DNA of 25,656 nt from JAAFHN01 sp031421855 (GTDB taxonomy: Bacteria; Pseudomonadota; Gammaproteobacteria; Burkholderiales; Burkholderiaceae_C): the NCBI GenBank assembly GCA_031421855.1, contig JANOPN010000121.1, positions 1 to 25,656 on the forward strand, in the 5' to 3' direction. This document shows, one piece after another, positions 16,176 through 24,713 of this stretch; within the stretch, counting starts at the first letter, position 1; each line of letters begins with the position of its first letter. Position numbers and translations under genes: made by a program. The notes below the pieces were generated by a model. It did not search any database. It had not been told where the DNA came from and was given only the letters and a program-made list of their open reading frames with translations.

Positions 16176-16544
16176 TCAGATCACTTCAGGAGCGAGCGAC
16201 ACGATCTTCATGAAGCGCTCGTTACGCAATTCACGCGTCACTGGCCCGAAGATGCGCGTGCCGATTGGCTCGAGCTTGTTGTTGAGCAACACCGCCGCAT
16301 TGCCGTCGAATTTAATCAACGAGCCATCGCCACGGCGGATGCCTTTGGCGGTGCGAACCACCACTGCGCTGTAGATCTCGCCTTTTTTGACGCGACCGCG
16401 CGGTGCGGCTTCTTTGACGGTGACTTTGATGATGTCGCCAACGGTCGCGTAGCGGCGCTTAGAGCCGCCGATGACCTTGATGCACAACAGGGACTTGGCG
16501 CCCGTGTTGTCGGCAACATCGAGCCTGGTTTCGGTTTGAATCAT
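16176..16544 (-). CDS. rplN: 50S ribosomal protein L14
   Basis: The 122-residue L14 starts MIQTETRLDVADNTGAKSL, which fixes the ATG at 16544; codons upstream in the same frame are not conserved. The core RRYATVGDIIKVTVKEAAPRGRVKKGEI and the ending RNERFMKIVSLAPEVI are intact. It is the first gene of the cluster here. No rpsQ or rpmC precedes it; the upstream 314 bp lead to a promoter and the divergent proA. Confidence 0.98.
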   Translation of the reverse strand: MIQTETRLDVADNTGAKSLLCIKVIGGSKRRYATVGDIIKVTVKEAAPRGRVKKGEIYSAVVVRTAKGIRRGDGSLIKFDGNAAVLLNNKLEPIGTRIFGPVTRELRNERFMKIVSLAPEVI

Positions 16545-16858
16545 TGTGTGTAGTTCCCAACTTGGCCAATTGCGTTTTGCGGTTGTTACCAACAGCAATG
16601 CACCTTGATCAGTCTTGGACCCGTCGTCAAAATCTGCCACCGCAAATGATTTGCAGTGATTCAATCTCTCCGTTTGGGAAGTGACATGCCGCAAGCAGCA
16701 CGAAGCCCTTGATTATGGCACGCTTTTTTGGCGATGTCAGCAACTATCTTGGCGTAGCTCTCCAAAAACCCTGACCTTGGCTTGCGAAACACGGCGGAAA
16801 TCTCCTGCAAAGCCCCGCTTTGCCATTTGCCAGCCTGTCTGCGTGACAAAATCTGCGC
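16545..16858. other. Divergent intergenic region between rplN and proA
   Basis: This 314-bp gap holds the spc-cluster promoter and an approximately 160-nt leader for rplN. The proA promoter must also lie here, but I see no strong candidate on the plus strand. No gene is visible. Confidence 0.6.
16712..16740 (-). promoter_or_regulatory. Sigma-70 promoter of the rplN (spc-alpha) cluster
   Basis: On the minus strand CTGACA (16735-16740) and CATAAT (16712-16717) are separated by exactly 17 bp, each one mismatch from consensus. Transcription should start near 16705, giving a leader of about 160 nt before rplN. This is the only good promoter I see upstream of the ribosomal genes. Confidence 0.75.
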
Positions 16859-18187
16859 ATGAACTCTCGCAATGATGGATTGATTGAACCAGAAGTCGCT
16901 TCGATTGAGCACGTGATGCTGAATTTGGGCCGCCGTGCACGCGTTGCGAGTGCGGCTATGGCTCGCGCAACGGCCGCTCGCAAATCACAGGCACTGCGAT
17001 CGCTGGCAACATTGTTGCGTGAAAACGTCGCATCTCTGCAGTCTTCAAACCGAGTCGACTGCGCCGAGGCAGCATCCAAGGGGCTTGCTGGCCCGATGTT
17101 GGCGCGCTTGACCTTGGACGCAGACTCAATAGAAACCTGCGCACTAGGCTGTGAGCAATTGGCCGCGATGACGGACGTGATTGGCGAAATCAGTGGGTTG
17201 ACGCAGATGCCAAGTGGCATTCGCGTCGGGCAAATGCGGGTTCCGCTGGGGGTTTTCGGGATGATCTTCGAGAGTCGCCCGAACGTGACGATTGAGGCGG
17301 CTTCGCTGGCAACCAAGTCAGGAAACGCATGTATTTTGCGCGGCGGCTCTGAAGCGTTTCACTCCAATCACGCGCTGGTTGAGCTGGTGAAGCGAGCGCT
17401 TACATCCGCCGAACTGCCCACCGATGCTGTGCAATTGGTGCCGACGATCGACCGAGCTGCAGTCGGTATTTTGGTTGCCATGCCGCAGTTCGTGGACGTC
17501 ATCATTCCACGGGGTGGGCGCGGTTTGATTGAGCGAATCAGCGCCGAGGCAAAGGTTCCGGTCATCAAACACTTGGACGGCAACTGCCACACCTATGTGG
17601 ACAGCGGATGCGATATCGACATGGCGGTTCGGGTGGTAGACAACGCAAAAACGCAAAAATTCAGCCCGTGCAACGCCTTAGAGAGCTTGTTGGTTGCTCG
17701 TAGCGTCGCGGCTGAGTTCTTGCCGCGAATCTCAAGCCTTTTTGCCGCCAAAAGCGTAGAAATGAGGCTTTTTCGGCCTTTGGTCACCGGATCCATTGAG
17801 TTTGATGCTATCAACTTTGATAAATCGGCGAAACTCGTTGATGCAACTGAGCAAGACCTATTTGCCGAGTATTTGGCCCCAATCATCAGCATCAAACTGG
17901 TCGATGGCGTGGACGAAGCGATTGCACACATCAATGAATATGGATCGCATCACACCGACGCGATCATCACGAACAACCATGCGAATGCCCAGCAATTCTT
18001 GCGTGAAGTGGATTCAGCCAGCGTGATGGTCAATGCCAGCACGCGCTTTGCGGACGGGTTTGAGTACGGTTTGGGCGCTGAGATTGGCATCTCAACCGAC
18101 AAATTCCATGCGCGCGGCCCGGTTGGCGTGCTGGGGTTGACGTCATTGAAATATGTGGTTTTGGGCAATGGCGAGGTGCGAGTGTGA
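16859..18187 (+). CDS. proA: Glutamate-5-semialdehyde dehydrogenase (gamma-glutamyl phosphate reductase)
   Basis: The 442-residue ProA reduces gamma-glutamyl phosphate to glutamate semialdehyde with NADPH, the second step of proline synthesis in the cytoplasm. The aldehyde-dehydrogenase fold is clear: IFESRPNVTIEAASLATKSGNACILRGG, VIIPRGGRGLIERI, and the catalytic cysteine C271 in SPCNALESLL. The end NASTRFADGFEYGLGAEIGISTDKFHARGPVG is typical of ProA. It is about 25 residues longer than E. coli ProA. A loop at about residues 308-320 (LVTGSIEFDAINF) is encoded by a dispersed genomic repeat. No clear ribosome-binding site precedes the ATG. The stop overlaps the start of the next gene (GTGA). 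proB is not nearby. Confidence 0.96.
   Translation: MNSRNDGLIEPEVASIEHVMLNLGRRARVASAAMARATAARKSQALRSLATLLRENVASLQSSNRVDCAEAASKGLAGPMLARLTLDADSIETCALGCEQLAAMTDVIGEISGLTQMPSGIRVGQMRVPLGVFGMIFESRPNVTIEAASLATKSGNACILRGGSEAFHSNHALVELVKRALTSAELPTDAVQLVPTIDRAAVGILVAMPQFVDVIIPRGGRGLIERISAEAKVPVIKHLDGNCHTYVDSGCDIDMAVRVVDNAKTQKFSPCNALESLLVARSVAAEFLPRISSLFAAKSVEMRLFRPLVTGSIEFDAINFDKSAKLVDATEQDLFAEYLAPIISIKLVDGVDEAIAHINEYGSHHTDAIITNNHANAQQFLREVDSASVMVNASTRFADGFEYGLGAEIGISTDKFHARGPVGVLGLTSLKYVVLGNGEVRV
17781..17814 (+). repeat. Dispersed 34-bp repeat, copy C, inside proA
   Basis: This copy reads TGGTCACCGGATCCATT then GAGTTTGATGCTATCAA and lies in frame within proA. Just upstream (17765-17779) is a small hairpin, AGGC with a T-rich loop and GCCT. 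Matches by eye without gaps: copy A 29/34, copy B 31/34, copy D 28/34. Confidence 0.85.
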
Positions 18188-19266
18188 GCAACCACTTCAA
18201 TTCGGCGTCAATACCAGAAACACATTTCCAGCTCTGGCCGAGCACGGGCTGGCGTCTTTTGAGGCGCACTCCGTCGGGTCAACTGACCTTAACCGACGAT
18301 TTTTTGCGCAACATGCTCAATCGGCCTGAGCTGACCTTGGTGGCAGAGAGTTGCCAAGCCGAAGTCGACTTGCACGACCGACTTCAAGCCAATCCACGGT
18401 TTGAACCAAGCTCCAGCGACTTGAGCGCAATCCAAGACGAAGATGCCCGCGCCAATATCGCCATTTGGTTGCGGTTTCGGGCGCGATTGATGGCCTCGGA
18501 CACGGTTGAAGCCGCCTACATGCAGCTGTTTCAAGGCTCGGGCGTCGATGTCGCGCCAACGTTTGTTCAACTGTTGACCCAAGTTTTGCTGGCAAACGTG
18601 CTGAGCCTGGGCGCGGGGGACGCCGAAATTAACCCGGTGCATGCGCGCGCCGCCGAAATGCTGTTTCGAACTCAGAAAATTTCGATTCAAAAAGAAGACT
18701 CTGAGGGCCACACCGTCATGGCGGCGGATGACGAAACGGTGGAGCGACAAGCCCTGTCGGGCGGGTTCGGCAGCATTGGTGAGCTGCTGCGCCAAGGCGG
18801 TGCCGCGCTACGAAGTGTGGACTTGGACGTTTTATCCGATGCAAACGCCAGCATTTACTGGGAGCGCGGTGAACGCCACGACCTCGTGCTCAACCTCAAT
18901 CATGGGCAAGCGGGCTTGACAGCGTTGTGTCGCGTGTTGGAGGCTTGGATCGCTCACTTTCACGCGACACGAGTCGGCATCACGGTTTCGCGTGAAATCG
19001 ACGACGAACGTTGGGTTTGGCACGTCGGTCTCGATGCGCAGTCGAGCACGGTGCTCAACGCGCTCTACCGGGGCGACGAGGTCGACGCGGAGATGTCGCA
19101 GCGCATGTTGAGTTTATTTACGTTGAACTTTGTTGAGCCCGCCGACATGCGCGCAGACATCGCTGGACGCCCTGTCTATTTGGCAATGGCGATGGACGGC
19201 GAGCAACGATTGAAGCTCAAGCCCCAAAACCTGTTGCTGAACCTGCCGCTTGCGTTGAGGTCCTGA
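18184..19266 (+). CDS. Conserved protein of unknown function, coupled to proA
   Basis: This 360-residue protein has no function I recognise. It may belong to the betaproteobacterial family DUF6352, but this is from memory and unchecked. It looks soluble: no signal peptide or membrane segment. Visible segments are an N-terminal FQLWPSTGWRLLRRTPSGQLTLTDDFLR, a helical middle, a GGFGSIGELLRQGG loop near residue 200, and a C-terminal alpha-beta part. The start is a GTG that overlaps the proA stop (GTGA), so it is translated from the proA message. It ends 4 bp from the convergent mtnN. Codon use and composition match its neighbours, so it appears to be a real, resident gene. Confidence 0.85.
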   Translation: MSNHFNSASIPETHFQLWPSTGWRLLRRTPSGQLTLTDDFLRNMLNRPELTLVAESCQAEVDLHDRLQANPRFEPSSSDLSAIQDEDARANIAIWLRFRARLMASDTVEAAYMQLFQGSGVDVAPTFVQLLTQVLLANVLSLGAGDAEINPVHARAAEMLFRTQKISIQKEDSEGHTVMAADDETVERQALSGGFGSIGELLRQGGAALRSVDLDVLSDANASIYWERGERHDLVLNLNHGQAGLTALCRVLEAWIAHFHATRVGITVSREIDDERWVWHVGLDAQSSTVLNALYRGDEVDAEMSQRMLSLFTLNFVEPADMRADIAGRPVYLAMAMDGEQRLKLKPQNLLLNLPLALRS

Positions 19267-19270
19267 GCGA

Positions 19271-20026
19271 TCAACCGGATTTGGGCTGACACAGCATTTG
19301 CCGCACAAACTCAAGTGCAAATGGCGCGGCGTGGCGTTTGATGAAGGCGCTGAAGTCGATGCCCGCGTTGGCGCCCGCGCGGTCAGAAATCAGCCTCACC
19401 GCGACGAATGCAACGCCGTAGTCCAGGCAAACTTGAGCCACCGCCGCGCCCTCCATCTCGGCCGCGAGTGCTTCGGGGTGATCCGCCAACAGGCGCTCAC
19501 GCCCTGCTTCGCTTTGAATGAACTCATCGCCGCTGATGATCAATCCGCTGTGAACGACTGGGGCGCGGGTGACTGGCGCGCTGCTAAGCGGCAGTAGGTG
19601 CAACGCAAGCTGCTCGTGCGCCGCTTCGGCCGCAACCATGGCACGCGCATGCAAAGCCGCATCTGCCGGGAATTCGGCGCGGCCGTAAGAGGGAATTTCC
19701 CACTGCGGATACAGCGGCGAGCAGTTCATGTCGTGCTGCAGGTAGCCGCTGCCGACAATCACGTCGCCCACAAAGGCTTTCGGATGAATACCACCCGACA
19801 CGCCAGTAAAAATGACTTCCGACGCTTCAAATCGCTCGATTAGGACGGTTGCGGTGGTTGCGGCCGACACTTTTCCTATTCGACTCAAAGCCAACACCAC
19901 CGGTTGCCCAAAAAGCAAACCCGAGTGAAACTTTCGCCCTGCGGTAGCGACGACTTTTCTGTCGACTAACAGCGCAGACAAGCCCGCTTGTTCCTCTAGC
20001 AGGGCGCTGATGATGGCGACGGTCAT
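19271..20026 (-). CDS. mtnN: 5'-methylthioadenosine/S-adenosylhomocysteine nucleosidase
   Basis: The 251-residue MTA/SAH nucleosidase (MtnN, Pfs) hydrolyses methylthioadenosine and S-adenosylhomocysteine to adenine plus the thioribose product, recycling methyl-donor and polyamine by-products in the cytoplasm. It starts MTVAIISALLEEQ, with E12 at the position of the E. coli catalytic base. It has the IFTGVSGGIHP phosphorylase-fold loop, E192 in AAEMEGAAVAQV (ribose binding) and D215 in RLISDRA (catalytic acid). It is slightly longer than the E. coli enzyme (232 residues). The ATG overlaps the stop of the acyl-CoA ligase gene upstream (ATGA), so the two are co-translated. Some family members act on other nucleosides or on futalosine. 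Confidence 0.9.
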   Translation of the reverse strand: MTVAIISALLEEQAGLSALLVDRKVVATAGRKFHSGLLFGQPVVLALSRIGKVSAATTATVLIERFEASEVIFTGVSGGIHPKAFVGDVIVGSGYLQHDMNCSPLYPQWEIPSYGRAEFPADAALHARAMVAAEAAHEQLALHLLPLSSAPVTRAPVVHSGLIISGDEFIQSEAGRERLLADHPEALAAEMEGAAVAQVCLDYGVAFVAVRLISDRAGANAGIDFSAFIKRHAAPFALEFVRQMLCQPKSG

Positions 20027-21726
20027 TTGTCGCGAAGCTCTCGTCGCAAAATTTTGCCCACTGGGGTTTTGGGGAGTTCGCCTCGGAACTCCACGATTTT
20101 GGGCTGTTTATAGCCAGTGAGGTGGGTTTTGCAATGCGCCCTGACCTGTGCTTCGGTCAGCGAGTCAGTTTTCTTGACGATCACCAACTTGATTGCCTCA
20201 CCCGATTTGTCGTCGGGCACACCCACGGCCGCACACTCCATGACACCAGCCAGTGCGGAAACGACCTCTTCAAGCTCATTGGGATACACGTTGAAGCCGC
20301 TGATCAAGATCATGTCTTTTTTGCGGTCCACGATCTTGAAATAGCCGTTCGCATCCATGGTGCCAATGTCGCCGGTTCGAAAGTAGCCCTCATCGGTCAT
20401 GACCTTTGAAGTCTCATCCGGGCGCTGCCAATAGCCGGCCATCACTTGCGGGCCTTTGATTGCAATTTCACCGGGTTGGCCGCAAGGCACTTCCTGGCCT
20501 TCATCGTCCAAGCAAATCATGCTGGTAGACGGAATCGGCAAGCCAATGGTGCCTGTGAACGTGGTGCTGTCGATTGGATTGCAGCTGGCACTGGGGCTGG
20601 TTTCGCTCAAACCGTAGCCCTCGCAAATGGAACAATGGGTCTTTTGCAGCCAAAGCGCTGCGACCGCACTTTGCACGGCCATGCCGCCGCCTACCGACAC
20701 CCTCAGATGACGCCAATCGACGGTACTGAAGTCTGGGTGATTGGCCAGACCATTGAACAAGGTGTTTACCGCTGGGAAGGTGTGTATCGTGTGCTTGGAC
20801 AGCTCTTTGAGCACGGCGCCCAAGTCACGCGGATTGGGGATCAAAATGCCTTTCGCGCCCATGCGCATGCCCAGCATCATGTTCACGGTGAATGCGAAGA
20901 TGTGATAAAGCGGCAAAGCCACGACACCGACGATCTGTTCGGTCGCGGGCATGTCCTTAAAAGCAGGCTGGTTCCATGCCTCGGACTGCAGCAAATTCGC
21001 AATGATGTTGCGGTGCAGCAAGACGGCACCTTTGCTCACGCCGGTGGTGCCACCGGTGTATTGCAACACGGCGACATCATCCAGTTGAATCACGGGCTTT
21101 TTGATGGTCGACTTTGCGCCCAGCTTCAACGCGTGGTTGAAACGAACCGCGCCGGGCAAGTTGAACGCGGGGACCAACTTCTTTTTGTGGCGAACCACAT
21201 AATTCACCAGCCCGCCCTTGATCAGACCCAGCATGTCACCAATTGACGCCAAAACCACGTGCTTGACAGGCGTTTTTTTGATGCACTGCTCAAGTGTGGT
21301 GGCAAAATTTTCGATGATGACAATGGCCCGACAGCCTGAGTCTTTCAGTTGGTGTTGCAACTCCCGAGGCGTGTAGAGTGGGTTGACATTCACCACGACA
21401 AAACCGGCGCGCAAAATGGCGGCCACGGCCACCGGATACTGCGGCACGTTGGGCATCATGATCGCGACCCGATCGCCGCGAACCAAACCCAGACCCTGCA
21501 AATAGGCGCCAAACGCCTCGCTCTGCCGATCGGTGTCGCGGTAGCTGACGCTTTTACCCATGAATGAGTAGGCGACGCGGTCGGCGTACTGCGAAAACGC
21601 ATCTTCCATCAACCCGACCAAAGACGAATACTGTCCCATGCTGATATCAGCCGGTACACCCTTGGGGTACGAACTCAGCCACGGTCGATCAGCGGCACAC
21701 GTTGCGGCTGCAGATTCAGGGGTCAC
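20023..21726 (-). CDS. fadD: Long-chain fatty acid-CoA ligase
   Basis: The 567-residue ANL-superfamily enzyme activates fatty acids with ATP and CoA through an acyl-adenylate. It has the P-loop motif YTGGTTGVSKGAVL near residue 225, the GYGLSETSPSASCNPI motif, and the C-terminal domain (YFRTGDIGTMDANGYFKIVDRKKDMILISGFNVYPNELE) ending in PKTPVGKILRREL with the catalytic lysine. The length and the N-terminal PWLSSYPKGVPADI match FadD-type ligases. I prefer the GTG at 21726, which has CGAGG at a normal spacing, over a TTG two codons upstream. It lies 45 bp after pntB and overlaps mtnN. The chain-length preference cannot be read from the sequence. Confidence 0.92.
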   Translation of the reverse strand: MTPESAAATCAADRPWLSSYPKGVPADISMGQYSSLVGLMEDAFSQYADRVAYSFMGKSVSYRDTDRQSEAFGAYLQGLGLVRGDRVAIMMPNVPQYPVAVAAILRAGFVVVNVNPLYTPRELQHQLKDSGCRAIVIIENFATTLEQCIKKTPVKHVVLASIGDMLGLIKGGLVNYVVRHKKKLVPAFNLPGAVRFNHALKLGAKSTIKKPVIQLDDVAVLQYTGGTTGVSKGAVLLHRNIIANLLQSEAWNQPAFKDMPATEQIVGVVALPLYHIFAFTVNMMLGMRMGAKGILIPNPRDLGAVLKELSKHTIHTFPAVNTLFNGLANHPDFSTVDWRHLRVSVGGGMAVQSAVAALWLQKTHCSICEGYGLSETSPSASCNPIDSTTFTGTIGLPIPSTSMICLDDEGQEVPCGQPGEIAIKGPQVMAGYWQRPDETSKVMTDEGYFRTGDIGTMDANGYFKIVDRKKDMILISGFNVYPNELEEVVSALAGVMECAAVGVPDDKSGEAIKLVIVKKTDSLTEAQVRAHCKTHLTGYKQPKIVEFRGELPKTPVGKILRRELRDK

Positions 21727-21771
21727 GATCAAACCTCGCTCGCTCGGGCGCGACCGCGTCGCACGGCTCGG

Positions 21772-23196
21772 TTACTCGATGCTTTTGACGATGTGCTCAA
21801 CGACCTTTTTGGCGTCACCAAACACCATCATGGTTTTGTCGAGATAAAACAACTCGTTATCGAGCCCTGCGTAACCAGCCGCCATGGAGCGTTTGTTCAC
21901 GATCACGGTTTTGGCTTTGTAGGCCTCCAAAATCGGCATGCCATAAATGGCACTGCCCTTGATCATGGCGGCGGGGTTGACCACGTCGTTTGCGCCCAAA
22001 ATGATGGCGACATCAGCCTGACCAAACTCCGCGTTGATGTCTTCCATCTCGTGCACTTGGTCATACGGCACCTCGGCTTCGGCCAAGAGCACGTTCATGT
22101 GCCCCGGCATGCGTCCTGCTACCGGGTGAATGGCGTATTTCACCGAAATGCCCTTCGCAGTCAACTTGTGGGCAAGTTCTTTAACGGCATGCTGCGCGCG
22201 CGCCACGGCAAGGCCGTAGCCCGGCACGATGATCACGCTCTCGGCGTTGCCCAAAATGAAGGCCACATCGTCGGCACTGCCGCTCTTGGCGACGCGCTGA
22301 GGTTGGTCGCCTGCGTTTGCGGTGGTGGCTTCGCCGCCAAATCCACCCAAAATCACATTCAAGAACGAGCGATTCATTGCCTTGCACATGATGTAACTCA
22401 AAATCGCGCCCGAGCTACCCACCAACGAGCCTGCGATGATGAGCATGCTGTTGTTTAAGCTAAAGCCAATTCCGGCGGCCGCCCAGCCTGAGTAGCTGTT
22501 GAGCATGGACACCACGACCGGCATGTCGGCCCCGCCAATCGGGATGATGATCAGCACGCCGAGCACAAAACTGAGCGCCAACATCGCAAAAAACGCCGTC
22601 CAATTGCCAGTGAAGGTGAACACCAGCCCCAAGCCAACCGTGAGCAAACCCAAGACCAAATTCAGCATGTGCTGGCCGCTGAACGACACCGGCGCGCCCT
22701 GGAACAGGCGAAACTTGTACTTGCCAGACAGCTTGCCAAAGGCGATGACCGAGCCGCTGAAGGTGATGGCACCAATGGCCGCGCCTAAGAAAAGCTCGAG
22801 CCGGTTACCGGCAGGAATCGACTCACCCTTTTGAGCGATACCAAAAGCCCACGGCTCGGCCACTGCCGCGACAGCGATAAAAACAGCTGCCAAACCAATC
22901 ATGCTGTGCATGAAGGCGACCAATTCAGGCATCTTGGTCATTTCGACCCGTTTGGCCATGATGGCACCGGCTGATCCGCCGACAACCAAGGCGCCGATCA
23001 CGTAAGCCATGCCCAGGCCCGCGCCACCGGTTTGCTTGACGATGAGCGCCGCCGTCGTGAGCACCGCAATCGCCATGCCGACCATGCCAAACAGGTTACC
23101 CCGGATCGACGACGTTGGATGGCTCAAGCCCTTAAGCGCTTGGATGAAAAAGACACTGGCCACCAAATACAGCAGCACCGCGATGTTCATGGTCAT
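21772..23196 (-). CDS. pntB: NAD(P) transhydrogenase subunit beta
   Basis: The 474-residue PntB carries the proton channel part (about nine membrane segments in the first 290 residues) and the cytoplasmic domain III that binds NADP(H). The latter is marked by VIIVPGYGLAVARAQHAVKEL, the GRMPGHMNVLLAEA loop and GANDVVNPAA. With PntAA and PntAB it uses the proton gradient to reduce NADP+ with NADH. It starts at 23196 with GGAG 7 bases upstream and overlaps the pntAB stop by ATGA. Confidence 0.97.
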   Translation of the reverse strand: MTMNIAVLLYLVASVFFIQALKGLSHPTSSIRGNLFGMVGMAIAVLTTAALIVKQTGGAGLGMAYVIGALVVGGSAGAIMAKRVEMTKMPELVAFMHSMIGLAAVFIAVAAVAEPWAFGIAQKGESIPAGNRLELFLGAAIGAITFSGSVIAFGKLSGKYKFRLFQGAPVSFSGQHMLNLVLGLLTVGLGLVFTFTGNWTAFFAMLALSFVLGVLIIIPIGGADMPVVVSMLNSYSGWAAAGIGFSLNNSMLIIAGSLVGSSGAILSYIMCKAMNRSFLNVILGGFGGEATTANAGDQPQRVAKSGSADDVAFILGNAESVIIVPGYGLAVARAQHAVKELAHKLTAKGISVKYAIHPVAGRMPGHMNVLLAEAEVPYDQVHEMEDINAEFGQADVAIILGANDVVNPAAMIKGSAIYGMPILEAYKAKTVIVNKRSMAAGYAGLDNELFYLDKTMMVFGDAKKVVEHIVKSIE

Positions 23197-23519
23197 TTGG
23201 CATCTCCTTCAGCCACGACGGGCGCTTTGCGCTCTTTCTTCTTGAACATCTCCAGCATGCGCCGAGTCACCAAAAAGCCGCCAAACACGTTGACCGCCGC
23301 CAGCGCCACAGCCAGCACACCCATGGTGCGCCCAAGTGGGGTCTCCGTCAGCGCGGCCGCCAACATCGCGCCCACGATGACGATGGCCGAAATGGCGTTT
23401 GTGACCGCCATGAGCGGCGTGTGCAGCGCAGGCGTGACCGTCCAAACCACGTGGTAGCCCACGTAAATGGCCAATACAAAAATGATGAGGTTGACAATCG
23501 TGGGGGAAACAATGTCCAT
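23193..23519 (-). CDS. pntAB: NAD(P) transhydrogenase subunit alpha, membrane part
   Basis: The 108-residue protein is the separate membrane portion of the alpha subunit, with three hydrophobic segments (IVNLIIFVLAIYVGYHVVW, the segment after AVTNAISAIVIVGAML, and GVLAVALAAVNVFGGFLV) and a lysine-rich tail. In E. coli this region is fused to PntA; here it is a separate gene, as in many alpha- and betaproteobacteria. GGAG lies 7 bases upstream of the ATG, and its end overlaps pntB. Confidence 0.95.
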   Translation of the reverse strand: MDIVSPTIVNLIIFVLAIYVGYHVVWTVTPALHTPLMAVTNAISAIVIVGAMLAAALTETPLGRTMGVLAVALAAVNVFGGFLVTRRMLEMFKKKERKAPVVAEGDAK

Positions 23520-23570
23520 GGCGGGCTCCGCGTGAGGGTGATGATCAATTTGGCCGTTGGTGCGAATCGG

Positions 23571-24713
23571 CTATTTGCGCTTGACTTCGCCACCTTGCGT
23601 GACCAAACAAGCAGCGACGATGTCGTCCGCCATGTCCACGGTCACGGTGCCGTCTTTTGGCAACACCAGTTTCAGGAAGTCCAGCACGTTTCGGGCGTAC
23701 AGGGCGCTCGCATCAGCTGCCAACAGGGCTGGCAGATTGGTGAATCCAATCAAAGTCACGCCGTGGCGCATGACCGATTGATCGGCCACCGTGATTGGGC
23801 AATTGCCGCCGACGCTGCCGTCTGGATTGACAGGGCCCTTGCCCGCGGCCAAGTCCACCACGACGGAGCCGGGTTTCATGCTTCGAACCATGTCCTCGGT
23901 CACCAAGGTCGGCGCAGCGCGACCGGGAATCAATGCGGTTGAAATCACGATATCGGCCTGCGCCACGCGCTTGGCAACCTCAACGGCTTGCCGGGCCAAC
24001 CAGCTGGCTGGCATGGGGCGGGCGTATCCCCCGACGCCCACTGCGGCTTCCTTTTCTTCAGCGGTGTCGTACGACACATCAATGAATTTGCCGCCCAGCG
24101 ACTCAATTTGCTCTTTCACGCTGGGGCGAACATCGCTGGCCTCAATGACCGCGCCCAAGCGTTTGGCGGTTGCAATGGCTTGCAAACCGGCAACGCCCAC
24201 GCCCAAAATCACGACGCGGGCGGCCTTGACCGTGCCTGCCGCCGTCATCAGCATGGGGAAGAACTTTTGGTACGCGTTTGCCGCCAGCATCACTGCTTTA
24301 TAGCCAGCAATGTTGGCCTGCGAGCTCAAAACGTCCATGCTCTGCGCTCGTGTGGTGCGTGGTGCGGCCTCAAGGGCAAAACCTTGCAAACCTGCGCCCG
24401 CCATGGCGGCAAGACCAGCAGCATCAAACGGGTTCAACATGCCCACCAAACTCGCGCCCGACTTCATGAGTGCAAGCTCACCGCCGTTGGGTGAGCGCAC
24501 TTTGAGCACCAAGTCGCATCCCAGGGCACCAACGGCATCCGTGATCTCGGCCCCGGCTGCGGTGTAGGCCGCGTCGGTGGCGCTGGCATTCAAACCCGCG
24601 TTACTTTGCACGCAAACCGTGTGTCCAAGTGCAGCTAGTTTTTTGACCGTCTCGGGTGTGACGGCAACTCGGGTTTCACCCGGTGTGGTTTCGACAGGTA
24701 CGCCAATGCGCAT
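23571..24713 (-). CDS. pntAA: NAD(P) transhydrogenase subunit alpha, NAD-binding part
   Basis: The 380-residue soluble domain I binds NAD(H) and sits on the cytoplasmic face of the membrane. It is related to alanine dehydrogenase: RIGVPVETTPGETRVAVTPETVKKLAALGH at the N-terminus, a Rossmann glycine motif (ILGVGVAGLQAIATAKRLGA) near residue 172, and the RQAVEVAKRVAQADIVISTALIPGR region, including a mobile-loop segment. GAGGAG stands 5 bases before the ATG. It is the first gene of the run pntAA-pntAB-pntB-fadD-mtnN. The promoter must lie upstream of 24713 but I cannot place it. Confidence 0.96.
   Translation of the reverse strand: MRIGVPVETTPGETRVAVTPETVKKLAALGHTVCVQSNAGLNASATDAAYTAAGAEITDAVGALGCDLVLKVRSPNGGELALMKSGASLVGMLNPFDAAGLAAMAGAGLQGFALEAAPRTTRAQSMDVLSSQANIAGYKAVMLAANAYQKFFPMLMTAAGTVKAARVVILGVGVAGLQAIATAKRLGAVIEASDVRPSVKEQIESLGGKFIDVSYDTAEEKEAAVGVGGYARPMPASWLARQAVEVAKRVAQADIVISTALIPGRAAPTLVTEDMVRSMKPGSVVVDLAAGKGPVNPDGSVGGNCPITVADQSVMRHGVTLIGFTNLPALLAADASALYARNVLDFLKLVLPKDGTVTVDMADDIVAACLVTQGGEVKRK

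Noticed and set aside
16545..16694. 50-residue N-terminal extension of L14
   Set aside because: L14 is 122 residues in bacteria and starts MIQ; the extension reads as leader sequence.
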